The translations under genes were made by a program, and so were the position numbers. 64,000 nt of DNA from Ga0077527 sp964533495 (GTDB lineage Bacteria > Pseudomonadota > Gammaproteobacteria > Burkholderiales > SG8-41), in the NCBI GenBank assembly GCA_964533495.1, contig CAZHJU010000014.1, positions 5,317-69,316 on the forward strand. The letters run 5' to 3'. Below the pieces are notes generated by a model. The model was not told the DNA's origin, did not search any database, and was given only the letters and a program-made list of their open reading frames with translations. Positions 25,901 through 34,414 of this stretch are shown here, piece after piece. The stretch's first letter is position 1; every line of letters begins with the position of its first letter.

Positions 25901-26605
25901 CGGGAAGAAAATGTCCAGATTGAGCAGGTCGGTGCGAACCCATTCAAATGCGCTTTCGCTGCCCACGATCGTGAAATCCGCGTTCCCGTCCGCGACCGTG
26001 TTGACCGCCTCTATCGTTGGAGCGTTGCTCACGACCACCGGGTTGGATGCGTAAACCTCGCCGTTCTGATTGAGCAACCAGGTTTCGTAAGCAGTACCCT
26101 GCTGTACGACAGCCCGGCGGCCGGCCAGATCCGCGGGGCCTTTGAGAAGGCCGTGCAGGCGGCGGTTCGCGATGACGATCTTGCGCGCCGTGTAATACGG
26201 AACCAGCGCCATTTTCGTGGCGCGCCAATCGAGAATATGCAGATCATTGGGATAAAGATCACAGGTGCCGTCGACAAGATACCGGGGCTCGTAGCGCTTT
26301 TCCCTGACCGTTTTACCCTCGGCGTTATGGAACTGATGATCGAAACTCGGCAGCCTCATGATCTCGGATTTGACCCCGATGAATTCGGCGAATATCCGGG
26401 CATTGATCTCGTAAAAGGAAGCGCTGGAACCGGCCACACAGGCGCGCAGCACACCGGAACTGCGGATCTCCTTCAGATCCCGGGCCTCGGTCATCAAACT
26501 AGCGCCGAGCATGATCGGAAGCAACACCAGTTGCAGCCACTGGCCGGTCCGGAACGGCATGGCGGCACCAGACGTCAAGACAGCCCGCCTTGCCCGCCCA
26601 GTCAT
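22979..26605 (-). CDS. Hybrid sensor histidine kinase with periplasmic SBP3 domain (BvgS-like)
   Basis: A 1208-residue inner-membrane kinase. Order: signal/anchor about 22-40; periplasmic amino-acid-binding-like (SBP_bac_3) domain about 42-285; membrane helix about 304-324; PAS/PAC about 345-460; HisKA with His493 in FLANMSHEIRTPMN; HATPase to about 710 (GTGLGLTISK); receiver 1 with Asp782; receiver 2 with Asp921; HPt with His1064 in AHTVKGVSGN. This is a complete phosphorelay. The start was set at ATG 26605, preceded by GAGGAAG. It probably senses a periplasmic solute and feeds phosphate to the adjacent HD-GYP regulator. Confidence 0.93.
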   Translation of the reverse strand: MTGRARRAVLTSGAAMPFRTGQWLQLVLLPIMLGASLMTEARDLKEIRSSGVLRACVAGSSASFYEINARIFAEFIGVKSEIMRLPSFDHQFHNAEGKTVREKRYEPRYLVDGTCDLYPNDLHILDWRATKMALVPYYTARKIVIANRRLHGLLKGPADLAGRRAVVQQGTAYETWLLNQNGEVYASNPVVVSNAPTIEAVNTVADGNADFTIVGSESAFEWVRTDLLNLDIFFPVDEPVRVGWGTAVSSTHLQNELARFFQESKRVGSELDRSWRKYYGTSLVEYGLYESSFASDGIDLEKILYWALPIGSGIAVVIISMVFWNRRLRREIEERQRIEGRLKASEERFKLAVEGGGDVIWEYDPAGQTFWFASRLLELLGYEEGELKSDFDTWKAGLHPEDAARAIGAFEGHLASDSPYDIEYRIRRNDGSYLWVHCKARSLRDAAGNVLRTSGTLSDISRLKEAEQAIREAKEIAEEATRSKSMFLANMSHEIRTPMNAVIGMSHLALKTDLDPRQRDYVQKIHNAGTALLGIINDILDFSKIEAGKISMESVDFDLEQVMSGVSAMIGDKVFDKGLELLFDVAPDVPRYLVGDPLRVGQILLNLVSNAVKFTERGEVLVQVRVDGRNGGKTLLRFSVRDTGIGMTPEQTVNLFREFTQGDGSTTRKYGGTGLGLTISKRFAEMMGGTIWVDSVAGKGSTFSFTIWLGIGREEHGRRVIPEGLNDARVLVVDDNAGAREILAELLAALPFRVDQVASGEEAIAAVRDPGPGGRHSLVFMDWKMPGMDGIEASRAIKAMPDPPPIIMVTAFGREDLRSEAEQARMDGFLVKPVSASSMVDAIVRIFAPQSSGENTGIAAATHDLSGARLLLAEDNEINQQIAVELLEGSGARVDVAGNGREAVSKVLSAGPQSYDLVLMDLQMPDMDGYEAVRCIRAETGFAALPVIAMTAHAMAEERERCLAAGMNDHIAKPIDPGTMFRTLLRWLPRLSQQGAHPVAGQARAGGFCIQGIDTIAGLRRVAGNAGLYRKLLEKYANAQAGAVQEIRKAFSAGDRETAERVAHTVKGVSGNIGAVAAQEAAARLEAAVRAGDETEAQIAALDEALAAAIKAIQESRGPDGTMGAPNIATIDVSDALPVLKRLAGLLVAADGAAGDYYGDNRALLRAALGDGAVAVERAVNDFDFDMALDALRAGAAANGITIEGAGP

Positions 26606-26683
26606 CGCTTCTTCCTCGCCATCCCGAACCGCATTCCCGGGCTCGTGCAGCGTCCAATCATTCCAAAACATCGTCAGGGATAC

Positions 26684-27574
26684 TCAGCCACGCAGCTCGC
26701 GGTTGAAGAACTCCAGCGTGCGCTGCCACGACAGCTTCGCCGCCGCCTCGTCGTAGCGCGGCGTGGTGTCGTTGTGGAAACCGTGCAGCGTGTTCGGGTA
26801 GACATGCGCCGTGTAGCGCACCTTGTTCGCCTTCAGCGCCTCCTCGTAAGCCGGCCAGCCCTTGTTGACGTTTTCGTCGTCGCTGGCGAACTGCAGCAGC
26901 AGCGGCGCCCTGATCTTTGCCGCCTCCGCCGCCGGCACCTGGCGGCCGTAGTACGGCACCGCCGCCGCGAGATCCGGCATCCGCGTCGCCAGCAGGTTGC
27001 TGATGTAACCGCCGAAACAGAAACCGACCACGCCGATCTTTCCGGCCTCCGGCCGCTGCTTCAGGAACTGCGCGCCCTGATACAGATCCTCCTCGCGCTT
27101 CTTCGGATCCTGGGCCGCGAACAGCGCGCGCCCCTTGTCCTCGTCGCCGGGATAACCGCCGACCGGGCTCAGCGCATCCGGCCCGAAGGCGACGAAATTC
27201 GCCGCCGCCAGCCGCCGCACCACGTCCTCGACATAGGGATTGAGGCCGCGGTTCTCGTGGATCACCAGCACCGCCGGCAGCCTGCCCTTCACGTTCGCCG
27301 GCGCGGCGTAATAACCGCGGATGCGGCCGTGCCCCTGCGGCGAATCGTATTCGAGATATTGCGTGCGGATGCGTGGATCGTCCTTCGTCACCTGCTGCGC
27401 CCAGGCGAAGTTCGGCTTCAGGCTCTCCAGCATCGCCGTCGCGGTGAAGGCGCCCACCGCGTACTTCGCCGCGCGGTCGAGGAATTCGCGGCGGTCGATG
27501 CGTCCATGCACATAACCGTCGAACAGCTTCATCACTTCCGGCGGAAAATCACTCGCTTTCCTGCGTTCCATCAT
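26684..27574 (-). CDS. Dienelactone hydrolase family protein, Tat-exported
   Basis: A 296-residue alpha/beta hydrolase. The N-terminus has a twin-arginine-like signal, DRREFLDRAAKYAVGAFTA, ending near FAWAQQ. The DLH core shows VIHENRGLNPYVEDV (Glu of the DLH triad region), the Cys nucleophile elbow GFCFGGYISN and the His in HGFHNDTTPRY. The start is set by GGGAGG before ATGATG. An exported DLH-like protein may act on an unknown periplasmic ester or lactone. Confidence 0.9.
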   Translation of the reverse strand: MMERRKASDFPPEVMKLFDGYVHGRIDRREFLDRAAKYAVGAFTATAMLESLKPNFAWAQQVTKDDPRIRTQYLEYDSPQGHGRIRGYYAAPANVKGRLPAVLVIHENRGLNPYVEDVVRRLAAANFVAFGPDALSPVGGYPGDEDKGRALFAAQDPKKREEDLYQGAQFLKQRPEAGKIGVVGFCFGGYISNLLATRMPDLAAAVPYYGRQVPAAEAAKIRAPLLLQFASDDENVNKGWPAYEEALKANKVRYTAHVYPNTLHGFHNDTTPRYDEAAAKLSWQRTLEFFNRELRG

Positions 27575-27738
27575 CGCGCCTCCCATGCAAAGTCGTTGGA
27601 CTGCGGAGCCGGGCGGCCGGCCTGAACCGGGCCGCCCGGCCCCGCAGAATATCAGCGCTTCCGCGTCCACACCATGACCCCGTGACGGTTTGCCGGCCGT
27701 GCTGACATACAATCGGCCCGGAGGAGGAAAACATCATC

Positions 27739-28416
27739 ATGGACCGCGGCATCTGGGCGATCTGGTACGACATCGCACCCGAAAACAGGGATGCCTACCT
27801 GGACTGGTTCCATCGCGTCCACATCCCGGAGAAGCTGTCGCGCCCCGGTTACCGCTGGGCCGCGCACTATGCGCTGAGCCACGGCGGCCGCGGCACCGGC
27901 TACGTCGCGCTGTTCGGCGGCGAAACCACGCAGACCTTCCTCAACCCGAGTCCGGGACAGCTCGCGAAAAAGCAGGGAGCGGAAACGAAACGCTTCATCG
28001 GCATGCGCGTGAATCCGGCTGCGGCCATCCTCGCCGAGGAAGCGCGCGTCGAAGGTCCCGAAGCCCGCAGCCGCGATGCGCGGGGCACGACCGCTCCGGT
28101 GATCCAGATCGGCCACTACGACGCGCCGTCACCGGCGGTCGAGGACGACCTCGGCGGCTGGTACGCGCAGGAACGGTTTCCGCTGCTGAAAACGCTGCCC
28201 GGCTGCGTCTGCGCGCGCAAACTGCTCGCCACGGTCGGCGCGCACAAACACGCGATCCTCCACGAGTTCACGTCGCTCGAAGAACGCGAACACCATTTCG
28301 GCCCGCATGAAGCGCAGCGCGACGACCCGCAGACCTGGATGGGCCGCGTCGTGCCGCAGCTGCGGCACGCGCCTTATTCGCCGGCCATCGGATTGCGCCT
28401 GTGGCCTGCCGCCTGA
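27739..28416 (+). CDS. Uncharacterised protein, two EthD-like dimeric alpha+beta modules
   Basis: A 225-residue cytoplasmic protein. Residues 1-75 (GIWAIWYDIAPENRDAYLDWFHRVHIPEKL) and 115-215 (APVIQIGHYDAPSP...GGWYAQERFPLLKTLPGCVCARKL) each look like a small ferredoxin-like barrel domain of the EthD/NIPSNAP sort, with a His/Glu-containing helix. Similar proteins sit in aromatic or sterol catabolic gene clusters in Burkholderiales. No enzyme activity can be named. It lies next to a CoA-transferase cluster transcribed towards it. Confidence 0.7.
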   Translation: MDRGIWAIWYDIAPENRDAYLDWFHRVHIPEKLSRPGYRWAAHYALSHGGRGTGYVALFGGETTQTFLNPSPGQLAKKQGAETKRFIGMRVNPAAAILAEEARVEGPEARSRDARGTTAPVIQIGHYDAPSPAVEDDLGGWYAQERFPLLKTLPGCVCARKLLATVGAHKHAILHEFTSLEEREHHFGPHEAQRDDPQTWMGRVVPQLRHAPYSPAIGLRLWPAA

Positions 28417-28439
28417 CTGCCGGCAAAACCAGATAATCT

Positions 28440-28452
28440 ATAAATATTTGTT
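28440..28452 (-). repeat. AT-rich IHF-like motif
   Basis: The minus strand reads AACAAATATTTAT (one mismatch to WATCAANNNNTTR). It lies within a 60-bp AT-rich stretch between the convergent EthD-like and CoA-transferase genes. Confidence 0.4.
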
Positions 28453-28497
28453 TTTATTGATATTTTTATAGATTACAGGCGTCTGACTACATTACAA

Positions 28498-29760
28498 TCA
28501 GATTGATGAAGCCGTCCTCAGACGCTTTTTGGTTTCTTGGAATTCAACCGCAACCGACTCTGGCCACGACAGCCACTCCTTCAATACCTCGGCCGTGTGC
28601 TGCCCAAGCACCGGCGGAGACATCAATGGGTTGCTGAAACCCGAAACCTTCCAGGGAGCACCGATCACGCGAATATCGCCGGAAACAGGATGCCGGATGC
28701 TCTGGACAAGCCCCCGGTGCCCGACCTGCGGATCATCGATCGCCTCCAGATAACTGTTCACGAATCCGTAAGGAATGCGATGCTGCTCGAGCACCGGCCC
28801 CCATTCGGATGCGTCCTTTTTCCGGAACTCCTCGGACACCAGGCGGTTCAGTTCCACCTTGCGCGCGACCCTGCCGGACCCGGTACGATAATCCGGATTG
28901 GCAAACCATTCCGGTTTGTTCATGGCCCTGCAGAACGGCTCCCACATCGTGTCATTCAGCACCATGATCACCAGATGCCGGCCGTCCCGCGTAAGGTAGG
29001 TATCCGCGGGCACCCGGGCCGCGGTGGCATTGCCGTGTCTTCCCGGATCGATTCCCGCCTGCAGCGCCTCCCCCATGCGGGGCCCCAGAACCGCCATCAT
29101 CGCGTCCTGCATGCTCACGTCGATGTACTGCCCTTGCCCGCTCTGCCTGACCGACGCCCACACGCTGGACACAGCGAAGGCGGCAAACATCCCGCTGACG
29201 ACGTCGGCCAGCGGCGCGCCGATTTTCAGAGGCCCCTGCCCTTCGTAACCGGTGACGCTCATGACTCCGGAAAGCGCCTGGATGATCGGATCGAGCGCCG
29301 GGCGCGCGCGATAGGGACCGGTCTGCCCGAATCCCGAGATTGAGCAGTAAATGAGCCGGGGATTCAACACGCTCAGGTCACCCCAGCCCACGCCGAGCCG
29401 GTCGGCGACCCCGGGAGCATAGTTCTCGATGACCACGTCCGCGCGCGCTGCCAGATCGCGCGCGACCTGCCGGTCACCGGAATCCTTCATGTTCAGCGCG
29501 ATGCTGCGTTTCGAACGGTTGATCGTGTTGAAGTAATCCTCGTCATGGGCGGCGCGCCCCCTGTACTTGATCCACCGCATCTCATCCCCGCGGAGGGGTT
29601 CCTCGATCTTGACGATGTCGGCCCCCATGTCGGCCAGCATCATCGTCGCATAAGGTCCGGATATCACGCGCGTCAGATCCAGCACCCGCATGCCGCTCAG
29701 CGGTTTGGTTGCACGGGCAGAACTGTTGGTTTCAGGTTTTTCCATTCTTGCAATCCGCAT
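28498..29760 (-). CDS. CaiB/BaiF family III CoA-transferase
   Basis: A 420-residue enzyme of normal family length. The N-terminus GMRVLDLTRVISGPYATMMLADMGADIVKIE is the CoA-binding fold. SISGFGQTGPY and PLADVVSGMFAA follow; the Asp of LADVV aligns with the catalytic Asp of formyl-CoA transferase. It exchanges CoA between two carboxylic acids. The ATG overlaps the stop of the upstream double CoA-transferase as TAATG, with an ATG at 29745 as alternative start. The pair and the MaoC-like gene form one operon. Confidence 0.92.
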   Translation of the reverse strand: MRIARMEKPETNSSARATKPLSGMRVLDLTRVISGPYATMMLADMGADIVKIEEPLRGDEMRWIKYRGRAAHDEDYFNTINRSKRSIALNMKDSGDRQVARDLAARADVVIENYAPGVADRLGVGWGDLSVLNPRLIYCSISGFGQTGPYRARPALDPIIQALSGVMSVTGYEGQGPLKIGAPLADVVSGMFAAFAVSSVWASVRQSGQGQYIDVSMQDAMMAVLGPRMGEALQAGIDPGRHGNATAARVPADTYLTRDGRHLVIMVLNDTMWEPFCRAMNKPEWFANPDYRTGSGRVARKVELNRLVSEEFRKKDASEWGPVLEQHRIPYGFVNSYLEAIDDPQVGHRGLVQSIRHPVSGDIRVIGAPWKVSGFSNPLMSPPVLGQHTAEVLKEWLSWPESVAVEFQETKKRLRTASSI

Positions 29761-32147
29761 TAATCGATGATGCCCCGCGCACGAAGACCGGCAATGTCTT
29801 CCGGCGTTTTCCGCAACCAGGTTCCCAGCACCTCGTCCGTGTGTTCGCCGATATAAGGCGCCCGGCATGTGACCGGAACAGGCTGCCCGTTCAAATGCCA
29901 GGGCAGCCGGTACACCGGCACCTTTTTCAAGGCCGGATGCTCGACGATTTCGAACAGGGCCCGGCCGGTGTAATAGGGATGCGCCGCGATGTCCGGAAGA
30001 TCGAGCAGCCTCTCCGCGGGAATTCCCTTTTCCCGGAGCAAGGCCGCCAGCGCGTCGCCGTCAAAGCGCAGGGTTTCCCGCGCCAGCAATCCATCCAGGG
30101 TGGCATGATTCGCCAGGCGCGCCGCGGATGTCGCATAGTCTTCGCCGGACATCCAGGCCGGTGCCCCCAGGATTTCCGCCAGGGCCCGCCACTGCCGGTC
30201 GTCTGCCGCGGAGATCGCGATCCACCGGTCCTCGCCCTGCACCGGATAGTGGTTGTGGGGCGCATGCGACCGCTGCTGGTTTCCGCAGGTCTGCCGTATC
30301 TGCCGGTTGACGACGCAATCCATGATCTGCTCGCCCATCAGGTTGACCGCCGCCTCCCACTGCGACAGGTCGATATGCACGCCCTTGCCGGTCAGGTTGC
30401 GGCGCCACAGTCCGGCCAGTATCCCGAAGGTCGCGTGGATCCCGGCATTGGGATCGGCATAGGGCGGGGACTGCACCGCAATCACCCGTTCCCCCGGATA
30501 ACCCACCATGCTGTTCAGGCCCGACAGCGCGCCGATCATGACGGCATAGGTGCGGATGCCCCGCAACGGCCCCCGGTGGCCGGCCGCGGACATCGAGCAC
30601 ATGACCAGATCCGGATTGACGGTCGACAGCACGTCCCAGCCCAGGCCCAGCTTGTCCATGACGCCCGGGGAAAAATTCTCGATGACCACGTCGCATCCGG
30701 CGATCAGTTCCTTCATCACGTCGGCCGCCCCGGGCTGCTGAAGGTTGATGCACAGGCTTTTCTTGCCACGGTTGACGTTCTGGAAGACCGGGTTCTGCTC
30801 GGGATCCTTGGCCGTGCCGAACAGCGGCCGGCCCTGGCGCATGTAGTCCAGCGGTTTCCTGCTTTCGACGCGGATCACTTCCGCGCCCATGTCGGCAAGA
30901 ATGTGCCCGGGAATGGCGCCGGCCCATACCCAGCCGAAATCGACCACCCGCAGACCCGTCAGGGGACGCCGGGGATCCACCTTCTCCGAGAAGGGTTTCG
31001 CCCGGACGCCACGGCCGGGAACCGAAGGCGGATGCCCGTCGGGGGCAGGCACCGTCCGGACATGGCCGGCGTCATGCCCGAGCCCCGCAAAAGGATGCGT
31101 GGGAACCCTCAATACGCCGCCGCCCGCATCCACTTCGGCAAAGTAGCCGCGTTCGCGCAGATGCGGATGCCCGGCCACCTCACGCATGTCGTACACCGGC
31201 GCGCCCGGAATGCGGTGATCGAGGCACAGCCTGGAGATCTCCTCCTTGGTCCGCGCACGGAACCACGGTTCGAGCAGGGTGTTGCATTCGTCGGCCTGCT
31301 CCTCCGTTGCCCTGGCCCGGTTGACGAACAGCGGATGGGTCAGGAAATCCTCGCGCCCGATCATGTTCAGAAACTCGGACCACTGCCGGGTTTCCAGGCA
31401 CTGCACCGCGAAGAAACCGTCCTTGCAGGGGAATATGGCCTTGACGTACGGCTGGCGCGAAACGCGATAACCCGCGCGCGGCTTCTTCTTGCGCCCGAAA
31501 AAATCGTTGGCGACCTCGCCGCCGTTATAAAAGGACGCCCATACGTCCGCGGCGGAAACGTCCAGCAACGCGCCGCCGCCCGAAAACAGCTGGCCGGCCG
31601 CCGCCACCGCCGCCGACAGGCCCGCCTGGTAAGCGCTCTGGTCTCCCGGCAGCTTGAGCGGCGCCCGTCCGGGCTCGCCGATGCCCAAGGAAATGCCGCC
31701 GATCGCCTGCAGGGAAAGGTCGTCGGCGGGAAGTTCGCGCCATGGATCGGCAAGACCGTACGGCGTCACCGCCGTCACCACCAGCCCGGGATGGTCGGCG
31801 GCAATCCGTTCGGGACTGAGCCCGTGCCCGGCCCAGCGCTTCTCGCGCGCCGAATGCAGAAGCACGGCGCCCGCCCCGAACAGATCCCGCAGCACCGCGC
31901 GCCCGTCCGCCGTTTCCGGATCGACCGTCCGGGCCTGCTTCCCCGCGTTGAGGCACGCGAACCAGCCGTTCGGGCGCGCCTCTCCGCCGCCGGCGCAGAA
32001 CGACACATGCCGGCGCAGCGGATCCCCTCCCGGAAATTCGACCTTGATGACCTGCGCCCCCATCTCGGCAAACAGTTTGCCGGCGTAAGCCACGGCCACA
32101 CCCTCGCCGAACTCGATGACCGTCACGCCGGAAAACCCGACGCTCAT
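29760..32147 (-). CDS. Tandem-domain CaiB/BaiF CoA-transferase (fusion)
   Basis: A 795-residue protein made of two complete family III CoA-transferase units: about 5-385 (VTVIEFGEGVAVAYAGKLFAEMG) and 395-795 (LRVVDFGWVWAGAIPGHILADMG). In the C-terminal unit the catalytic Asp is present (Asp565 in PPYADPNAGIHA). In the N-terminal unit the aligned position is Ala172 (PGDQSAYQAG), so that half looks inactive. Known heteromeric relatives such as BbsEF pair one active and one inactive subunit. Start and stop overlap both operon neighbours by 4 and 1 nt. Confidence 0.9.
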   Translation of the reverse strand: MSVGFSGVTVIEFGEGVAVAYAGKLFAEMGAQVIKVEFPGGDPLRRHVSFCAGGGEARPNGWFACLNAGKQARTVDPETADGRAVLRDLFGAGAVLLHSAREKRWAGHGLSPERIAADHPGLVVTAVTPYGLADPWRELPADDLSLQAIGGISLGIGEPGRAPLKLPGDQSAYQAGLSAAVAAAGQLFSGGGALLDVSAADVWASFYNGGEVANDFFGRKKKPRAGYRVSRQPYVKAIFPCKDGFFAVQCLETRQWSEFLNMIGREDFLTHPLFVNRARATEEQADECNTLLEPWFRARTKEEISRLCLDHRIPGAPVYDMREVAGHPHLRERGYFAEVDAGGGVLRVPTHPFAGLGHDAGHVRTVPAPDGHPPSVPGRGVRAKPFSEKVDPRRPLTGLRVVDFGWVWAGAIPGHILADMGAEVIRVESRKPLDYMRQGRPLFGTAKDPEQNPVFQNVNRGKKSLCINLQQPGAADVMKELIAGCDVVIENFSPGVMDKLGLGWDVLSTVNPDLVMCSMSAAGHRGPLRGIRTYAVMIGALSGLNSMVGYPGERVIAVQSPPYADPNAGIHATFGILAGLWRRNLTGKGVHIDLSQWEAAVNLMGEQIMDCVVNRQIRQTCGNQQRSHAPHNHYPVQGEDRWIAISAADDRQWRALAEILGAPAWMSGEDYATSAARLANHATLDGLLARETLRFDGDALAALLREKGIPAERLLDLPDIAAHPYYTGRALFEIVEHPALKKVPVYRLPWHLNGQPVPVTCRAPYIGEHTDEVLGTWLRKTPEDIAGLRARGIID

Positions 32148-33367
32148 TTCTGTTCTTTCCGGTACACGCCGAACCCGAGATCGATGCCGGAGCCGTTCTG
32201 GCAGTTCCTGGTTTCGACGTCTTTCGAGGGAAGAATGACCGTGGCGCTGCCATTCGGGGCGGTTACATCGCCCCGCTGATTTTCCGCCCAGATGTCGATG
32301 TCCACGCAGGCATGCCCCTCTCGCACGTACTTCGCCGACACCCTGCCTTTGCACCACGTGGTGTCGCCCATCGCATTGGGCAGGCGCAGTTCCGTGCGAA
32401 TCCGCTTGAGCACCCCGGCATCACCCATCCAGTTCGTCACCGGCACCGAGAGCCAGGTGCAGCGCTGGGCGCCATAGTCGAGCACGCCGGGAATTCCCGC
32501 TTTTTTCGCCATCGACGCGTTGTGATGAATGTTGATCGTGTGCTCCATGCGCCCGCCGGAATCCTGGCTCCGGATGAAATGTCCCGGATGGCGGATGGCG
32601 GTCCTGAGCAGCTGTCCTCCGGAATTTCCGCGGCCGCAGCCGACCAGAAAACCCGTGGTATCCATGTTCGAGAGCGGCCCCCGCGCCACCGGCGGCAACT
32701 CGTCCCCGACGCTGACGTCTTCCCAATAACGGATTTCACTACCGCGAACCGTGTTTTCCTCGTTGAGAATCGTCTCCTCGATCCGCCGGATTTCCTCCTC
32801 GCTGTATTCATGCTGCTCGACAGCGCGGTACTTGCCCTTTTCGCGGGCCGCCTTGCGCTCGTGCCGGGTGCACCAGCCCAGCACCCTGGCAACCAGTTCG
32901 TCCTTCTGATTGAAGAACTCGCCCTGCGAGAACTGGATGACCAGCCTCCCCGAAAAACGGCTTTCCTTGTCTTCGACCGCGACCACGCGCTCGATCGCCG
33001 TGACCCGGTCCCCGGGGCGCAGGTTCCGGAAAAATTCCCAGTCATTGCCGCCGAAGAATCCGTGAACCCCGGGCAATCCCCAGCGGGTGCGTCCGATCCA
33101 GCCATAGGCCATCGGGAACATCGGCGGCGCCAGAGCCGACCCGTACTGGCTGTTGCGCCCGTACTCCAGGTCGCGGTACAGGGGATTCACGTCGCCGATA
33201 CCATTGCAGAAATTCCTGATGGTATCGGGCGTCACGTCCTGCAGGTAAGGGCCTTCGGGGCGCAGCCTGACACCGACCATCTTCCGGGTCGCCTCGATCG
33301 TTTCGTCGGTGATCCGCCCGTCACCGGACCCGTCCGGCATACCCGCCTGTTTTTCCTGAGATTCCAT
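32144..33367 (-). CDS. MaoC-like hydratase, two hot-dog domains
   Basis: A 407-residue protein with an N-terminal FAS1-type dehydratase hot-dog domain (about 25-165; VTPDTIRNFCNGIGDVNPLYRDLEYG, YGSALAPPMFPMAYGW) and a second hot-dog domain (about 215-395). It should add water to an enoyl-CoA or dehydrate a 3-hydroxyacyl-CoA. ATG 33367 is preferred over a TTG twelve bases upstream because the GGAGAGG site is better spaced. First gene of the CoA-transferase operon, divergent from the LysR gene. Confidence 0.85.
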   Translation of the reverse strand: MESQEKQAGMPDGSGDGRITDETIEATRKMVGVRLRPEGPYLQDVTPDTIRNFCNGIGDVNPLYRDLEYGRNSQYGSALAPPMFPMAYGWIGRTRWGLPGVHGFFGGNDWEFFRNLRPGDRVTAIERVVAVEDKESRFSGRLVIQFSQGEFFNQKDELVARVLGWCTRHERKAAREKGKYRAVEQHEYSEEEIRRIEETILNEENTVRGSEIRYWEDVSVGDELPPVARGPLSNMDTTGFLVGCGRGNSGGQLLRTAIRHPGHFIRSQDSGGRMEHTINIHHNASMAKKAGIPGVLDYGAQRCTWLSVPVTNWMGDAGVLKRIRTELRLPNAMGDTTWCKGRVSAKYVREGHACVDIDIWAENQRGDVTAPNGSATVILPSKDVETRNCQNGSGIDLGFGVYRKEQK

Positions 33368-33480
33368 TTGAGAATCCAACCTCTCCGTCGTTTGTTAGTC
33401 GGTAAAGCAGAACCTGCTCCGGGAATTTCGCGATTCCCGCCCTTGAGCTACCATGTGTCGCCGCCACCAGCATCCCCGTC

Positions 33481-34407
33481 ATGAACCTCCGCCAACTGCG
33501 CTACATCTGCGAAATCGCGAAACGATCGCTGAACATGTCGGCGGCGGCCGCCGCCCTGCACACCAACCAGTCCGGACTCAGCAAGCAGATCAAGCTCCTC
33601 GAAGACGAGCTCAAGACCCAGATCTTCACCCGCTCGCGCAACCGCCTGACGGGCATCACCCCCAGCGGCCAGGCCATCATCGCCCGGGCGCAAATCATCT
33701 TGAACGAGGTGACGAGCATCAAGGCCGGATGCAGCGACGTCGCCGAAACCGGATCCGGCACAATCATCGTCGCCGTCACGCACACCACGGCGCGCTACAT
33801 ACTTCCCGCGATCATCAAGGAGTTCTCCACGAACCATCCCGGCATCCAGATATCGATGCGTCACGCAAACCCCGCGCAGATCGTCGACATGGTCCTGTCC
33901 GGCGACGCCGACCTCGGCATGACCACCAACGTGCCGCCGAAGATGCGCGAGCTGCTTGCGCTGCCCTGTCGCCAATCCGCCAAGATCCTGATCGTTCCGC
34001 CAGGACACAAACTGCTCAAAAGCCGCAGGATCACGCTCCCGGAAATCGCGAAATACCCGCTGATCGCCTACGAACCCGGCTTTTCGACGCGGCAGGATTC
34101 CCTGTCGGCATTCGAGAAAGCCGGCCTCAATCCGAAAATCGCGCTGAGCGCCATCGACGCGGATGTCATCAAAAGCTGCGTCGAACTCGGCCTCGGCATT
34201 GCCGTCGTGTCGGACGTCACCTTCGATCCGGAAAAAGACGCCGGATTGCGCGCCATCCCGGTCGGCCATCTGTTCGAACCCTCGACCATCAAGATATTCC
34301 TGTCCCGTCAACGCTACCTGCGGCGCTCCATATTCAATTTCATAGAAACCTGCGACGAGCGCTGGACCCGGGATCGGGTCCAGCAAAAAATGGGCGTGCC
34401 ACTCTGA
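33481..34407 (+). CDS. LysR family transcriptional regulator
   Basis: A 308-residue regulator. The N-terminal winged HTH (MNLRQLRYICEIAKRSLNMSAAAAALHTNQSGLSKQIKLLE) and the effector-binding domain from about residue 90 are typical, with CysB/Cbl-like similarity in the first 60 residues. It is divergent from the MaoC/CoA-transferase operon across 113 bp, the usual arrangement for control by an aromatic or carboxylic effector. It probably regulates that operon and itself. Confidence 0.92.
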   Translation: MNLRQLRYICEIAKRSLNMSAAAAALHTNQSGLSKQIKLLEDELKTQIFTRSRNRLTGITPSGQAIIARAQIILNEVTSIKAGCSDVAETGSGTIIVAVTHTTARYILPAIIKEFSTNHPGIQISMRHANPAQIVDMVLSGDADLGMTTNVPPKMRELLALPCRQSAKILIVPPGHKLLKSRRITLPEIAKYPLIAYEPGFSTRQDSLSAFEKAGLNPKIALSAIDADVIKSCVELGLGIAVVSDVTFDPEKDAGLRAIPVGHLFEPSTIKIFLSRQRYLRRSIFNFIETCDERWTRDRVQQKMGVPL

Positions 34408-34414
34408 CCCTCGA

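Noticed and set aside
29709..32279. Long plus-strand open frame opposite the double CoA-transferase
   Set aside because: The minus-strand product is unmistakable. The plus-strand frame is an antisense shadow.
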